A DNA stretch of 10,858 bases, from contig DUZD01000076.1 in assembly GCA_013349695.1 (NCBI GenBank), forward strand, positions 1-10,858, read 5' to 3'. How positions within the stretch are numbered: the stretch's first letter is position 1; each line of letters starts with the position of its first letter. This DNA is from Rhodospirillaceae bacterium (lineage in GTDB: Bacteria > Pseudomonadota > Alphaproteobacteria > Rhodospirillales > 2-02-FULL-58-16). A model generated the notes under the pieces. That model did not search any database. It worked only from the letters and a program-made list of their open reading frames with translations, and was not told the DNA's origin. The translations under genes and the position numbers were made by a program. Below, one piece after another: positions 1 through 9,241 of this stretch.

Positions 1-1248
1 GAAAAGGGCCTGGGCTGGAGAATCACCGAGCCTAAGCCAAATCAGGACGGCTCCTACAAGAACATTACCTACACAAGCAACGCAAAGCCCGTACTCAAGC
101 TGGCTTCGGGAACTTACCGGGTGCACGTCAAGACCGGTGACGCCAGCGCCGAAACCATCATCGAGGTTGACGCCTCAAAGGCCGTTGAACACCGCTTCAA
201 TCTCAACGCCGGTTACCTGAAACTGGCGGCTTTCCTTAAGGAAGGCGGATCTCGGGTCGATAAAGGCTTGGGTTGGAGGATCACCGAACCCAAGGCCAGT
301 TTTGAGGGCGTTTACAAGAACGTCTTCTACCAGAGCAGTGCGGCTCCTCTGTTTATCCTGCCCCAGGGAACTTACCGGGTGCTCGTCAAGACCGGCGACG
401 CCAGCGCTGTTACTCAAGTTGAGGTGAAGGCCGCCGAGGCCACCGAGCAAGCCGTGATCCTCAACGCCGGCTATCTCAAAATGGCGGCTTTCCTTAAGGA
501 AGGCGGATCTCGGGTCGATAAAGGCTTGGGTTGGAGGATCACCGAACCCAAGGCCAATCTTGAGGGCGCTTACAAGAACGTCTCCTACCAGAGCAGTGCC
601 GTCCCCCTGTTCATTCTGCCCCAGGGAACCTACCGGGTGCTCGTCAAGACCGGCGACGCCAGCGCCGTTATTCAAGTTGACGTCAAGGCCGATGAAATCA
701 CCGAGCAGGCGGTTCCTCTGAATGCCGGTTACTTGAAGTTGGCGGCCTTCAATAAAGAGGGCGGCAAGCGTTACGACAGCGGCCTTGGCTGGAGGATCAC
801 CGAACCCAAGCCCAATCTTGATGGCACTTACAAGAACGTCTCCTATCAGAGCAGCGCGGTTCCTCTATTTATCCTGCCAGAGGGATCCTATCGCGTCTAC
901 GTCAAGATCGGTAACGCCAGCACGGCCGTCCAGGTAGAGGTCAAGGCCGATGAGGCGACGGAACAGCCGGTGTTTCTCAATGCCGGTTCGGTTAAGCTGG
1001 TCGCCGAAGACGCCAAAAGCGGCCAGCAAATGACCAGCGGGCTCGGCTGGTGGGTCAAGGAACCCAAGGCCGATCTTGAGGGCAAACGTAAGGATGTGGC
1101 CTACAGCTCCTCGGCAACGCCCATCTTCACCCTGCCGGAGGGGACCTATTACCTCTTCATGAAAAGCGGAACCATTCAGGCCGAGACCGAGTTCCAAGTT
1201 CAGGCCGGAGATGAAAAGGAAATCAAAGTCCTGGTCGGCTCCAAATAA
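1..1248 (+). CDS. Tandem-repeat protein, 3' part of gene (5' end outside window)
   Basis: The reading frame is open from base 1 and ends with TAA at 1246-1248, so the annotated start would be upstream of the window; GTG at 121 is only an internal codon. The protein consists of 86-residue units. The GLGW motif begins at 7, 265, 523, 781 and 1039, each exactly 258 bp apart. Each unit runs from LNAGYLKLAAF through GLGWRITEPK and a tyrosine/serine-rich strand to FILPxGTYRVxVKTGDAS and a VEVKA strand. The alternating hydrophobic pattern suggests an all-beta sandwich like those found in carboxypeptidase-regulatory or Ig-like extracellular repeats; this fold is inference. The last unit is the most diverged (GLGWWVKEPK) and the protein ends VLVGSK, with no visible membrane anchor or sorting signal. 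No cysteine or catalytic motif is seen. Function is unknown; a structural, adhesive or envelope role is possible but unproven, and any signal peptide lies off the window. Confidence 0.85.
   Translation, partial: EKGLGWRITEPKPNQDGSYKNITYTSNAKPVLKLASGTYRVHVKTGDASAETIIEVDASKAVEHRFNLNAGYLKLAAFLKEGGSRVDKGLGWRITEPKASFEGVYKNVFYQSSAAPLFILPQGTYRVLVKTGDASAVTQVEVKAAEATEQAVILNAGYLKMAAFLKEGGSRVDKGLGWRITEPKANLEGAYKNVSYQSSAVPLFILPQGTYRVLVKTGDASAVIQVDVKADEITEQAVPLNAGYLKLAAFNKEGGKRYDSGLGWRITEPKPNLDGTYKNVSYQSSAVPLFILPEGSYRVYVKIGNASTAVQVEVKADEATEQPVFLNAGSVKLVAEDAKSGQQMTSGLGWWVKEPKADLEGKRKDVAYSSSATPIFTLPEGTYYLFMKSGTIQAETEFQVQAGDEKEIKVLVGSK
202..1233 (+). repeat. Four tandem 258-bp coding repeats (a fifth, partial unit lies at 1-201)
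   Basis: Units begin at the LNAG codons at 202, 460, 718 and 976 with a constant period of 258 bp (86 codons). The second and third GLGW-bearing units share a 75-bp stretch without any mismatch (224-298 and 482-556), including synonymous positions. The first and last visible units are more diverged. This gradient fits recent duplication or gene conversion in the middle of the array. Confidence 0.9.
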
Positions 1249-1299
1249 ACACATACCAAGAGGCCGAAAGAGCTGCGTTTCACTGGAAGCAGCGAGGGT

Positions 1300-1467
1300 A
1301 TGGATGAATTCGGAATTTTGAGCGTTCTAATTTATGGCTGGGGTTTTGGTCTCTTCGTGGCCGATACTGTTGATAAAGTCGTCAGGTCGGACGCATGGTG
1401 CAATGATCGAATCCAATTCTTTCAGGTTTTGAATCAATATTGCTCAATGCCTGGGCGCGCTGAATAA
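1300..1467 (+). CDS. Possible small hypothetical protein, 55 aa
   Basis: ATG at 1300 opens a 55-codon frame ending in TAA at 1465-1467, seven bases before the convergent htpG stop. A GGAAG at 1285-1289 lies about 10 bases before the ATG and could serve as ribosome binding site. The N-terminal part (residues 5-21, GILSVLIYGWGFGLFVA) is hydrophobic enough for one membrane segment, and is followed by a charged and aromatic tail. The frame is the same as that of the preceding repeat gene, and no stop intervenes between 1249 and 1465. It might therefore also be a remnant C-terminal extension beyond a newer stop codon. Base composition is clearly less GC-rich than the neighbours. I recognise no family. 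It could be chance; conservation is the only real test. Confidence 0.3.
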   Translation: MDEFGILSVLIYGWGFGLFVADTVDKVVRSDAWCNDRIQFFQVLNQYCSMPGRAE

Positions 1468-1473
1468 TTCGGG

Positions 1474-3345
1474 CTAGGCCAGCCCCTTTTCCATCATCAG
1501 CGAAAGGCGGCGCGAAAAGTCGGCCGGATCGGCAAGCGGCTCGCCTTCGGCGATGCGCGCTTGATCGAGAAGCAGGTGGGCGGCGTCATCCAGGCCGTCG
1601 CCGCCGTCCTTGGCCAGCTCCGCCAGCCGCTTGATCAAAGGGTGCTTGGGGTTGAGCTCGAGGACGCGGGCGCTGGCCATCCGCGCTCCCAGTTGGTGGT
1701 GTTGCTTCAGCATCCTTTCCAAATGCATGTCCATGTCGCCCTCGCCGGCGACCAGGCAGACGGGGCTGTCGGTCAGCCGCTCCGAGGCGGTGACGTCCTT
1801 GACCGCCTCGCCCAAGGCGGTCTTGAAAGCGGCGATCAGCGAGGCAAGTTCGGGCGTTTCCTCTTTTTCCTTGTTTTCGTCTTTTTGTTTGCCGTCCTCG
1901 GCGGCGGCGATCTTATCCAAATCGGCGCCGCCGCGGGTCACCGATTTGAACGGCTTGTCCCTGTAATCGCCGAGAGTGGGAACCCAGAACTCGTCGATGG
2001 GGTCGGTGAGCAGGAGCACTTCCACCCGACGCGCCTTGAAGCCTTCCAGTTGCGGGCTCTTGGCGAGTAATTCCGAATCCCCGCCGCTGATCGTGAAGAT
2101 GGCTTCCTGGCCGTCCTTCATCCGCTCGACGTAAGTATCCAGACTGATCAGTTCGTCGCCGGCGGTGGTTTTGAACCGGCAGAGGGGCAAAATCTTGTCG
2201 CGGTTTTCGAAGTTCTCGTAAAGGCCCTCCTTGAGGACGGCGCCGAAGTTGTCCCAGAATTCGGCGTATTCGTCGGCTTTCTTGTCGGCCTTTTTCTTCA
2301 ACTCGGCCAATACCCTTTTACCCAGGCCGGAGCGGATCCGGGCCAGTTTGGGGTCCTTTTGCAGCATCTCGCGGCTGATGTTGAGCGACAGATCCTCGGA
2401 ATCGACGATGCCGCGGAGAAAGCGCAAATATGGCGGCAACAAGCCCTCGCAGTCGTCGGTGATGAACACCCTCTTGACATAGAGCTTGACGTGACCCTTG
2501 CGGCTGGAATGGAAGAGATCGAAAGGCGGCAGCGATGGAATGAACAACAAGTTGGTGTAGGAAAGCACCCCCTCGACACTGTTATGCAGGATCATCCAGG
2601 GATCGTCGAAGGCATGTCCGGCGTGGTGGTAGAATTCCTTGTACTGGTCCTCGGAAATGTCCTTCTTCGGCCGGGTCCAAAGCGCCGAGGCCGTGTTCAG
2701 GGTCTTTTCCTCCTTGCCGTCGAGGAAGACGATCGGAATGCCGATGTGGTCCGAGTACGACTTGACGATGGTCTCGAGGCGCTCCTGTTCGAGGAATTCA
2801 CCCTCGCCCTTGCTCAGAAAAAGGGTGACGGTGACGCCGCTGCCTTGGCGCTCGGCTTTGTCGATGGTGAATTCGCCCTTGCCGTCCGAGGTCCATAACC
2901 AGGCTTCCTGTTCGCCGGCTTTGCGGCTCAGCACTTCGACTTTCTTGGCGACCATGAAGGCTGAATAGAAACCGACCCCGAACTGGCCGACGAGGTCCAT
3001 GTCCTTGGACTGGTCGCCTTTCAACCCGGCCAGGAACGCCTGGGTGCCGGAACGGGCGATGGTGCCCAGGGATTCGACCAAGTCGTCGCGACTCATGCCG
3101 ATGCCGTTGTCGGAAACGGTGAGCACGCGCTTTTTGCCATCGGTGGAAATCTCGATCCTGAACTCGCCGTCGCCTTCGATCATCCCGGATTCGGTGAGCG
3201 CGGCGTAACGGAGCCGGTCGCAGGCGTCCGATGAGTTCGAGATCAGCTCGCGGAGGAAAATTTCCTTTTGGCTGTAAAGGGAATGGGCGACGATGTCGAG
3301 AAGCTTGCTGACTTCCGCCTGGAAGGTGAATTTTTCCTTGGCCAT
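1474..3345 (-). CDS. htpG: Molecular chaperone HtpG (bacterial Hsp90)
   Basis: ATP-dependent cytosolic Hsp90 chaperone that remodels and folds client proteins with the DnaK system. With the start at 3345 the protein is 623 residues, normal for the family. The N-terminal GHKL ATPase domain shows RELISNSSDA with the catalytic Glu at about 33 and Asn37, VSDNGIGM with Asp79, and the lid motif GQFGVGF at 120-126. The middle domain carries SLNISREMLQ at 320-329, whose Arg325 matches the conserved gamma-phosphate-contacting arginine. A charged lysine/glutamate linker precedes the C-terminal dimerisation domain. An in-frame ATG at 3366 would add seven residues (MRIPKNT), but the family begins a few residues before the FxAEV motif, so 3345 is preferred; neither start has a strong Shine-Dalgarno. 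The gene is divergent from pcm and convergent with the repeat-protein region. Confidence 0.97.
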   Translation of the reverse strand: MAKEKFTFQAEVSKLLDIVAHSLYSQKEIFLRELISNSSDACDRLRYAALTESGMIEGDGEFRIEISTDGKKRVLTVSDNGIGMSRDDLVESLGTIARSGTQAFLAGLKGDQSKDMDLVGQFGVGFYSAFMVAKKVEVLSRKAGEQEAWLWTSDGKGEFTIDKAERQGSGVTVTLFLSKGEGEFLEQERLETIVKSYSDHIGIPIVFLDGKEEKTLNTASALWTRPKKDISEDQYKEFYHHAGHAFDDPWMILHNSVEGVLSYTNLLFIPSLPPFDLFHSSRKGHVKLYVKRVFITDDCEGLLPPYLRFLRGIVDSEDLSLNISREMLQKDPKLARIRSGLGKRVLAELKKKADKKADEYAEFWDNFGAVLKEGLYENFENRDKILPLCRFKTTAGDELISLDTYVERMKDGQEAIFTISGGDSELLAKSPQLEGFKARRVEVLLLTDPIDEFWVPTLGDYRDKPFKSVTRGGADLDKIAAAEDGKQKDENKEKEETPELASLIAAFKTALGEAVKDVTASERLTDSPVCLVAGEGDMDMHLERMLKQHHQLGARMASARVLELNPKHPLIKRLAELAKDGGDGLDDAAHLLLDQARIAEGEPLADPADFSRRLSLMMEKGLA

Positions 3346-3606
3346 GGTATTCTTGGGAATCCTCATGATTAAGGTGAGCTTTCACGACGAAATATGTGCG
3401 GAAGCGGCGGCAATCGCAAGCCCCATTCGGCTGGCCCGAGAATATCGGTTCGGCGCGAGTAAGAGCCGGCGAGAAGGGTTTTGGCGAAGGCGGAGCTGGC
3501 GGGGGCGAGCGCCATGGCGGTCTCCCTTGCTCAATTTTTTCCCTTTACGAGCTTGACGCAAACCGCTCCTCTCCGCAAAGCTGGTTGGGAATTGGAGGTG
3601 GCACTC
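3346..3606. promoter_or_regulatory. Divergent htpG/pcm intergenic region
   Basis: This gap must hold the promoters of both divergent genes. On the minus strand, CTTG (3417-3420) followed 20 bases later by CATATTT (3390-3396) faintly resembles the heat-shock sigma-32 promoter of alphaproteobacteria (CTTG, about 17 bases, CYTATNT). The spacing is long, so this is only a weak candidate. No CIRCE-type inverted repeat is seen. For pcm, TTGACG occurs at about 3554 without a convincing -10 box. No gene is supported inside the gap. Confidence 0.3.
3594..3600 (+). promoter_or_regulatory. Ribosome binding site that fixes the pcm start
   Basis: GGAGGTG lies eight bases before the ATG at 3607 and is the strongest Shine-Dalgarno in the window. 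It favours ATG 3607 over the in-frame TTG at 3481, which would add a 42-residue stretch not typical of Pcm proteins. Confidence 0.8.
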
Positions 3607-4299
3607 ATGGTCGATAAGAAACTGGCGAATGCACACCAACGCCTGCTCGTGGAAATCGAGGACGAGGCCCGCGCCACCGATTCATGGACCGGGCGGCCGC
3701 GGTTCTCGGAACGGGTGATGGCGGCGATGGCCAAGGTGCGGCGGCATGAATTCCTGCCATCCGCCGACAGCCCTTGCGCCTACTTGAACCGGCCCCTTCC
3801 CATCGGCCACGGGCAAACCATCTCGCAGCCCTACATAGTGGCGGCGATGACCGACTTTCTCGACCTCGAGAAAAACCACCGGGTACTGGAGATCGGCACC
3901 GGCAGCGGCTATCAGGCGGCGGTTCTGGCGGAAGTGGCGGAACGGGTTTATACTATCGAGACCATCGAAAAGCTGGCGGCCAGCGCGCGCCGGCGTCTTC
4001 AGCGGCTGGGCTACGGGAATATCGAGGTAAAAACCGGCGACGGCCATGAAGGCTGGATCGAGGAAGCGCCTTTCAACGCCGTCATTGTCACCGCCGCGCC
4101 GGAACGTATTCCCCAAGCCCTGGTCGAACAGCTCAAACCCGGCGGCCGCATGGTCATTCCCATTGGCCGCGTTGACGAGCCGCAAACGCTCTATTGCGGG
4201 ATCAAGGACGAAACCGGCAATCTTAAGACGACGAAGACCTTGCCCGTCGCCTTCGTGCCCATGGTCCGGCGGGCCAAAAAGAGAAAACTTTGGAACTAG
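3607..4299 (+). CDS. pcm: Protein-L-isoaspartate O-methyltransferase
   Basis: Cytosolic repair enzyme that uses S-adenosylmethionine to methylate L-isoaspartyl residues formed by ageing of proteins, starting their conversion back to aspartate (EC 2.1.1.77). The 230-residue product has the family layout: an N-terminal RFSERVMAAMAKVRRHEFLP segment, the substrate-site signature PIGHGQTISQPYIVAAMTD near 65-83, SAM motif I VLEIGTGSGYQAA at 93-105, a later TGDGHEGW motif, and VEQLKPGGRMVIPIG near the C-terminal part. The start is set by the GGAGGTG ribosome binding site. The stop codon TAG (4297-4299) coincides with the left boundary of the palindromic element, so the element sits exactly at the gene end. 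Removing the element and one copy of its flanking duplication would still leave TAG, so the protein is probably unaltered. Pcm and HtpG side by side suggest a protein-quality theme, but they are divergently transcribed. Confidence 0.95.
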   Translation: MVDKKLANAHQRLLVEIEDEARATDSWTGRPRFSERVMAAMAKVRRHEFLPSADSPCAYLNRPLPIGHGQTISQPYIVAAMTDFLDLEKNHRVLEIGTGSGYQAAVLAEVAERVYTIETIEKLAASARRRLQRLGYGNIEVKTGDGHEGWIEEAPFNAVIVTAAPERIPQALVEQLKPGGRMVIPIGRVDEPQTLYCGIKDETGNLKTTKTLPVAFVPMVRRAKKRKLWN

Positions 4300-4331
4300 T
4301 GGTCCAAATCCGACATATGGTACCCATACGA
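4296..4331 (+). repeat. Left terminal inverted repeat of the element
   Basis: This 36-bp sequence is the exact reverse complement of 4531-4566. It contains the palindromes CATATG and GGTACC. Its first four bases, CTAG, may be target sequence rather than element, because the partial copy at 10304 keeps only AG of it. Confidence 0.9.
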
Positions 4332-4334
4332 TCA

Positions 4335-4423
4335 CGTTATTCGTTTCCTCGGTAGGAAGGCGCCCGCCGGCGATGCCGGCAGCATCGTCAAGGGTGCCTG
4401 ACGCCCCGAGGAAACGAATAACG
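4335..4423. repeat. Internal inverted repeat A (strong hairpin)
   Basis: Arms 4335-4352 and 4406-4423 pair over 18 bp. Inside, AGGCGCCC (4358-4365) can pair with GGGTGCCT (4392-4399) with one wobble, and GATGC (4372-4376) with GCATC (4382-4386), so the stem is extended and branched. Confidence 0.8.
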
Positions 4424-4435
4424 CGACCAGAAGGG

Positions 4436-4530
4436 CGGCTTTCCGAGCCCCCCGGCGCCGTTGCGCAGCGCTTGTGATGCGTCGGCATCACGGCGCGCCG
4501 CGCGCCTGGCCGGATGAACTCGGAAAGCCG
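4436..4530. repeat. Internal inverted repeat B (hairpin)
   Basis: CGGCTTTCCGAG (4436-4447) is the reverse complement of 4519-4530. Within the loop GTGATGC (4474-4480) and GCATCAC (4485-4491) form a 7-bp stem around a GTCG loop. Confidence 0.75.
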
Positions 4531-4566
4531 TCGTATGGGTACCATATGTCGGATTTGGACCACTAG
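4531..4566 (-). repeat. Right terminal inverted repeat of the element
   Basis: This is the reverse complement of the left end, matching over 36 of 36 positions. It directly abuts the right arm of internal inverted repeat B (4519-4530) and ends in CTAG. Confidence 0.9.
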
Positions 4567-4595
4567 AGCCCCGAACCTGCGATTCTTAAAAAACC

Positions 4596-7106
<2,511 letters not shown>

Positions 7107-7110
7107 TCTC

Positions 7111-7542
7111 ATGACCGTCCATTCACCGTCTCGAAAGCCGAGTGCCGGCACCATCCGTCTTGATAAATGGCTGTGGTACGCCAGGTTTTTCAAAAGCCGG
7201 TCGCTGGCCACCAAGCTCTCGGCCGAGGGCCGTATCCGGGTCAACGGAACCAGGGCGATCAAGGCCCACCACGCTTTGAAAGTCGGTGATGTCCTGACTT
7301 TTTCCAAAGGCCCCCACATCCGGGTGGTCGAAGTCCGCGCCCTTGGAGCCCGGCGCGGACCGGCGACGGAAGCCAGGATCCTTTATGCCGATCTCGAGCC
7401 GCCATGGCCGAGGAACCGTGACGAGGGGGCCGCCCGCGCCGCCGCCGCCATTCGCCCGCCCGGCGCCATTCGCCCGCCCGGCGCCGGCCGGCCGACCAAA
7501 GCCGACCGCCGGGCCACCGACCGGCTCAAGGGGAAGGCGTAA
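7111..7542 (+). CDS. S4-domain RNA-binding protein (Hsp15/HslR-like)
   Basis: A 143-residue protein whose residues 15-64 form an S4 RNA-binding domain: IRLDKWLWYARFFKSRSLA, then GRIRVNG and the HALKVGDVLTF strand. In Escherichia coli the related Hsp15 binds stalled 50S subunits carrying peptidyl-tRNA; a similar ribosome-linked job is inferred. The start ATG at 7111 lies four bases after the helicase stop, as expected for translationally coupled genes; the open frame extends back to 6820 but that part is overlap with the helicase in another frame. The C-terminal tail is low in complexity, alanine/proline/arginine-rich, and contains the duplicated peptide AIRPPG. An S4 protein after this helicase is a common alphaproteobacterial pairing. 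Confidence 0.88.
   Translation: MTVHSPSRKPSAGTIRLDKWLWYARFFKSRSLATKLSAEGRIRVNGTRAIKAHHALKVGDVLTFSKGPHIRVVEVRALGARRGPATEARILYADLEPPWPRNRDEGAARAAAAIRPPGAIRPPGAGRPTKADRRATDRLKGKA
7447..7482 (+). repeat. Two tandem 18-bp repeats in the S4-protein tail
   Basis: GCCATTCGCCCGCCCGGC occurs twice without mismatch (7447-7464 and 7465-7482), encoding AIRPPG twice. The unit keeps the frame and probably arose by slippage in a disordered tail. Confidence 0.85.
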
Positions 7543-7579
7543 CAAGGAACCCTGTTTCGGCCGCCGCGTGGTATTGCCG

Positions 7580-8242
7580 TCAGGCGCGGAGAATGCGGAG
7601 CGGTCCGCTGAAAAGGACCGACAGGTTGTTGCTGGGCATGTCGACGGTTTCGAGGAATCGTAGGCCGTTTTCGATGGCCGCTTCCTTGACTTCTTCCACC
7701 TCGCGAAGACCCCATTCCGGATTGCGCGTTTTCAGGGATCGGTCAAAGGCGGCGTTGCTGGCCGCCGTGTGAACTCCGCCGACCCGGTAGGGGCCATAGA
7801 GATAAAGCAGGCCGTCCGGTCCGAGCAGCCGTCCGGCCCCTTTCATCAGGCCGGCCGTGGCCGCCCAGGGGGAAACGTGAATCACGTTCACACAGACGAT
7901 CGCCGCCGCTTCCCCGATCGGCCAGGTGGCGGCCCGCGCGTCGAGCTCGATCGGTGGTTTGAGATTGGAGGCCGCCGCTTCCTTGGCCCAGGCGGCGATG
8001 GACCGGCGCATCTCGGGGTTGGGATCGCTCGGCTGCCAGGTCAAGGCCGGAAAACGGGGCGCGAAATAAGCGGCGTGCTGGCCGGTTCCCGACCCCACCT
8101 CCAGCACCGTTCCCGAGGCCGGCAGATGCCGGCCGAGGACGGCGAGGATGGGGTCGCGGTTGTTAATCGCGGCATCGGCATGCAGCCGGCGGCCAGCTTC
8201 CGCGGCGAGCCTGTCGTGATGGAGGTCGGACGCCTTGGTCAT
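7580..8242 (-). CDS. DUF938 family SAM-dependent methyltransferase
   Basis: A 220-residue class I methyltransferase of the DUF938 (PF06080) type; the substrate of this family is not known to me. SAM motif I is VLEVGSGTGQHA (about 46-57), followed by the acidic strand WQPSDPN (69-75). The later GPYRVGGVHTAASNAAFDRSL and RNPEWGLRE segments are characteristic of DUF938. The ATG at 8242 is chosen over the in-frame TTG at 8278, since the extra 12 residues are not family-like; neither has a clear Shine-Dalgarno. The gene converges on the S4 gene with a 37-bp gap and diverges from the TerB-like gene. Its orientation is opposite to all neighbours from 3607 onward, so it is likely an independent unit placed inside the helicase-to-CarD set. 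Confidence 0.88.
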   Translation of the reverse strand: MTKASDLHHDRLAAEAGRRLHADAAINNRDPILAVLGRHLPASGTVLEVGSGTGQHAAYFAPRFPALTWQPSDPNPEMRRSIAAWAKEAAASNLKPPIELDARAATWPIGEAAAIVCVNVIHVSPWAATAGLMKGAGRLLGPDGLLYLYGPYRVGGVHTAASNAAFDRSLKTRNPEWGLREVEEVKEAAIENGLRFLETVDMPSNNLSVLFSGPLRILRA

Positions 8243-8350
8243 GGTTGCCGGGTTAACTTGTCCCGATCGGCGAAACAAGGGACGGGCGTGTCGAAAACCC
8301 CTAATTTTCTCAGGGTTGCCCCATGCTCCGATGGTGTGGTAGGCAGAGCC

Positions 8351-8824
8351 ATGCTCACCAGGATCAAGGCACTACTCCTTGCCGAACAACCTCCCGAGTC
8401 GGCGGCCAAGGGCGATCACGGCGCCGATGACTTGCAGCTTGCGGCGGCGGCTTTGCTGATCGAGGCGGCCTCGATGGACGACCGTGTCGACCACGAAGAG
8501 CTTAGCACCATCGCATCCCTGCTCGAAGCCAGTTTCGGCCTCGATGCCTCGGAGCTCGAGGATCTGCTCGAGGCTGGACGGAAGGCGGCGGCGGAATCAG
8601 CCCAGCTTTACGGCTTCACCCGGGTCATCAAGGACCGATATTCCAATGATGAAAGAATTCGCATGATCGAAATGCTGTGGGAAGTGGCCTATGCCGACGG
8701 CCATTTGCACCACTATGAATCCAATCTTGTCCGCCGCGTCGCCGGCCTGATATACGTCTCCGACCGCGACAGCGGCGAGGCTCGCAAACGGGTGCGGCAA
8801 CGGCTTGACTTACCGCCAAGTTGA
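8351..8824 (+). CDS. TerB-like (tellurite resistance TerB family) protein
   Basis: A 157-residue soluble, mainly helical protein. Two related halves are visible: ALLIEAASMDDRVDHEELSTIASLL (about 34-58) and the EMLWEVAYADGHLHHYESNLVRRVAGLI segment (107-134). Each has an acidic Asp plus Glu pattern after an alanine-rich helix, the hallmark of the TerB/DjlA-N fold, which can bind metal. A specific tellurite role is not implied; most such chromosomal proteins have no defined function. The ATG at 8351 starts just before the first amphipathic helix and follows a weak AGGCAG; earlier in-frame codons lead back into DNA antisense to the DUF938 gene. It is followed after 81 bases by fdxA in the same direction. 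Confidence 0.82.
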   Translation: MLTRIKALLLAEQPPESAAKGDHGADDLQLAAAALLIEAASMDDRVDHEELSTIASLLEASFGLDASELEDLLEAGRKAAAESAQLYGFTRVIKDRYSNDERIRMIEMLWEVAYADGHLHHYESNLVRRVAGLIYVSDRDSGEARKRVRQRLDLPPS

Positions 8825-8832
8825 TATATTTT
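8805..8832 (+). promoter_or_regulatory. Candidate promoter for fdxA
   Basis: TTGACT (8805-8810) and TATTTT (8827-8832) are spaced by 16 bases and end about 73 bases before the fdxA ATG, overlapping the end of the TerB-like gene. The -35 box matches five of six consensus bases, the -10 box four. Chance occurrence is possible. Confidence 0.3.
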
Positions 8833-8905
8833 CCGCGCGGCCAACAAAAATGCCCGCTACTGGCTTAACGAAGCTAACGGTTATGGATATTCAACGGAGA
8901 CGCCG

Positions 8906-9241
8906 ATGACCTACATCGTCATCGAAAACTGCATCAAATGTAAATTTATGGACTGCATCGAGGTCTGCCCGGTGGACTGTTTCTACGAGGGTGAGAATTT
9001 CCTGGTCATTCATCCCGACGAATGCATCGACTGTGGTGTCTGTGTACCCGAATGTCCCGCCGAGGCGATCGTGCCCGATACCGACCCGGGCCTCGAAAAG
9101 TGGCTTGAGATCAATACCGAGTACGCCGATATATGGCCCAACATCACCCGCAAGGGCATAGCGCCCGCCGACGGCGAGGAATGGGATGGCAAACCCGACA
9201 AGCTCAAGTATCTGAGCACCAAGCCTGGAAAAGGCCGCTAA
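8906..9241 (+). CDS. fdxA: Seven-iron ferredoxin FdxA ([3Fe-4S][4Fe-4S])
   Basis: Small cytosolic electron carrier of 111 residues, close in layout to Azotobacter vinelandii ferredoxin I. The nine cysteines at 9, 12, 17, 21, 25, 40, 43, 46 and 50 all have counterparts in that protein. By analogy C9, C17 and C50 hold the 3Fe cluster, and C21, C40, C43 and C46 hold the 4Fe cluster. The segments CIEVCPVDCFYEG, HPDECIDCG and the later IWPNITRKG are family signatures. A GGAG at 8896-8899 stands six bases before the ATG. The redox partner cannot be read from this window. It precedes carD, an arrangement common in alphaproteobacteria, but here 495 bases separate the two. Confidence 0.96.
   Translation: MTYIVIENCIKCKFMDCIEVCPVDCFYEGENFLVIHPDECIDCGVCVPECPAEAIVPDTDPGLEKWLEINTEYADIWPNITRKGIAPADGEEWDGKPDKLKYLSTKPGKGR

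Larger units (their letters stand above)
4296..4566. mobile_element. MITE-like composite palindromic element, 271 bp
   Basis: Perfect 36-bp inverted repeats (4296-4331 and 4531-4566) bound the element; each begins CTAGTGGTCCAAATC. There is no room for a transposase. CTAG at both outer ends fits insertion into a CTAG site with duplication of TA, as described for IS630-type elements; assignment to that family is inference. Inside are two more inverted repeats: arms A (4335-4352 with 4406-4423, 18 bp, no mismatch) and arms B (4436-4447 with 4519-4530, 12 bp). With the ends paired, the whole would fold into a three-way junction. It lies between the pcm stop and the helicase start and is probably transcribed with them. 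A partial copy near 10304 shows that it is dispersed. It could also be a REP/ERIC-like repeat family rather than a transposed MITE. Confidence 0.8.

Noticed and set aside
175..675. Minus-strand open frame of 166 codons in the repeat gene
   Set aside because: It is antisense to the repeat protein, itself repeats with the 258-bp period, and matches no family; it reflects codon bias of the real gene.
202..1233. 258-bp direct repeats as a CRISPR-like or integron-like array
   Set aside because: There are no spacers between the repeats and the whole stretch is one continuous coding frame.
1272..1293. GCTGC/GCAGC inverted repeat after the repeat gene as terminator
   Set aside because: The stem is only about five base pairs and no T tract follows.
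1561..2070. Plus-strand frames opposite htpG, including those at 2359-2898
   Set aside because: They lie fully antisense to a well-supported HtpG and have compositionally biased sequences without domains.
3481..3606. N-terminal extension of Pcm from a TTG codon
   Set aside because: A strong ribosome binding site precedes ATG 3607, and the extension is not family-like and lacks a convincing signal peptide.
8257..8317. Short inverted repeats (CTTGT/ACAAG and AACCC/GGGTT) between the DUF938 and TerB-like genes as operators
   Set aside because: Five-base arms with long loops are expected by chance at this length.
7769..8350. Upstream extension of the TerB-like frame
   Set aside because: This part is antisense to the DUF938 gene and glycine/arginine-rich; the TerB fold begins after 8351.
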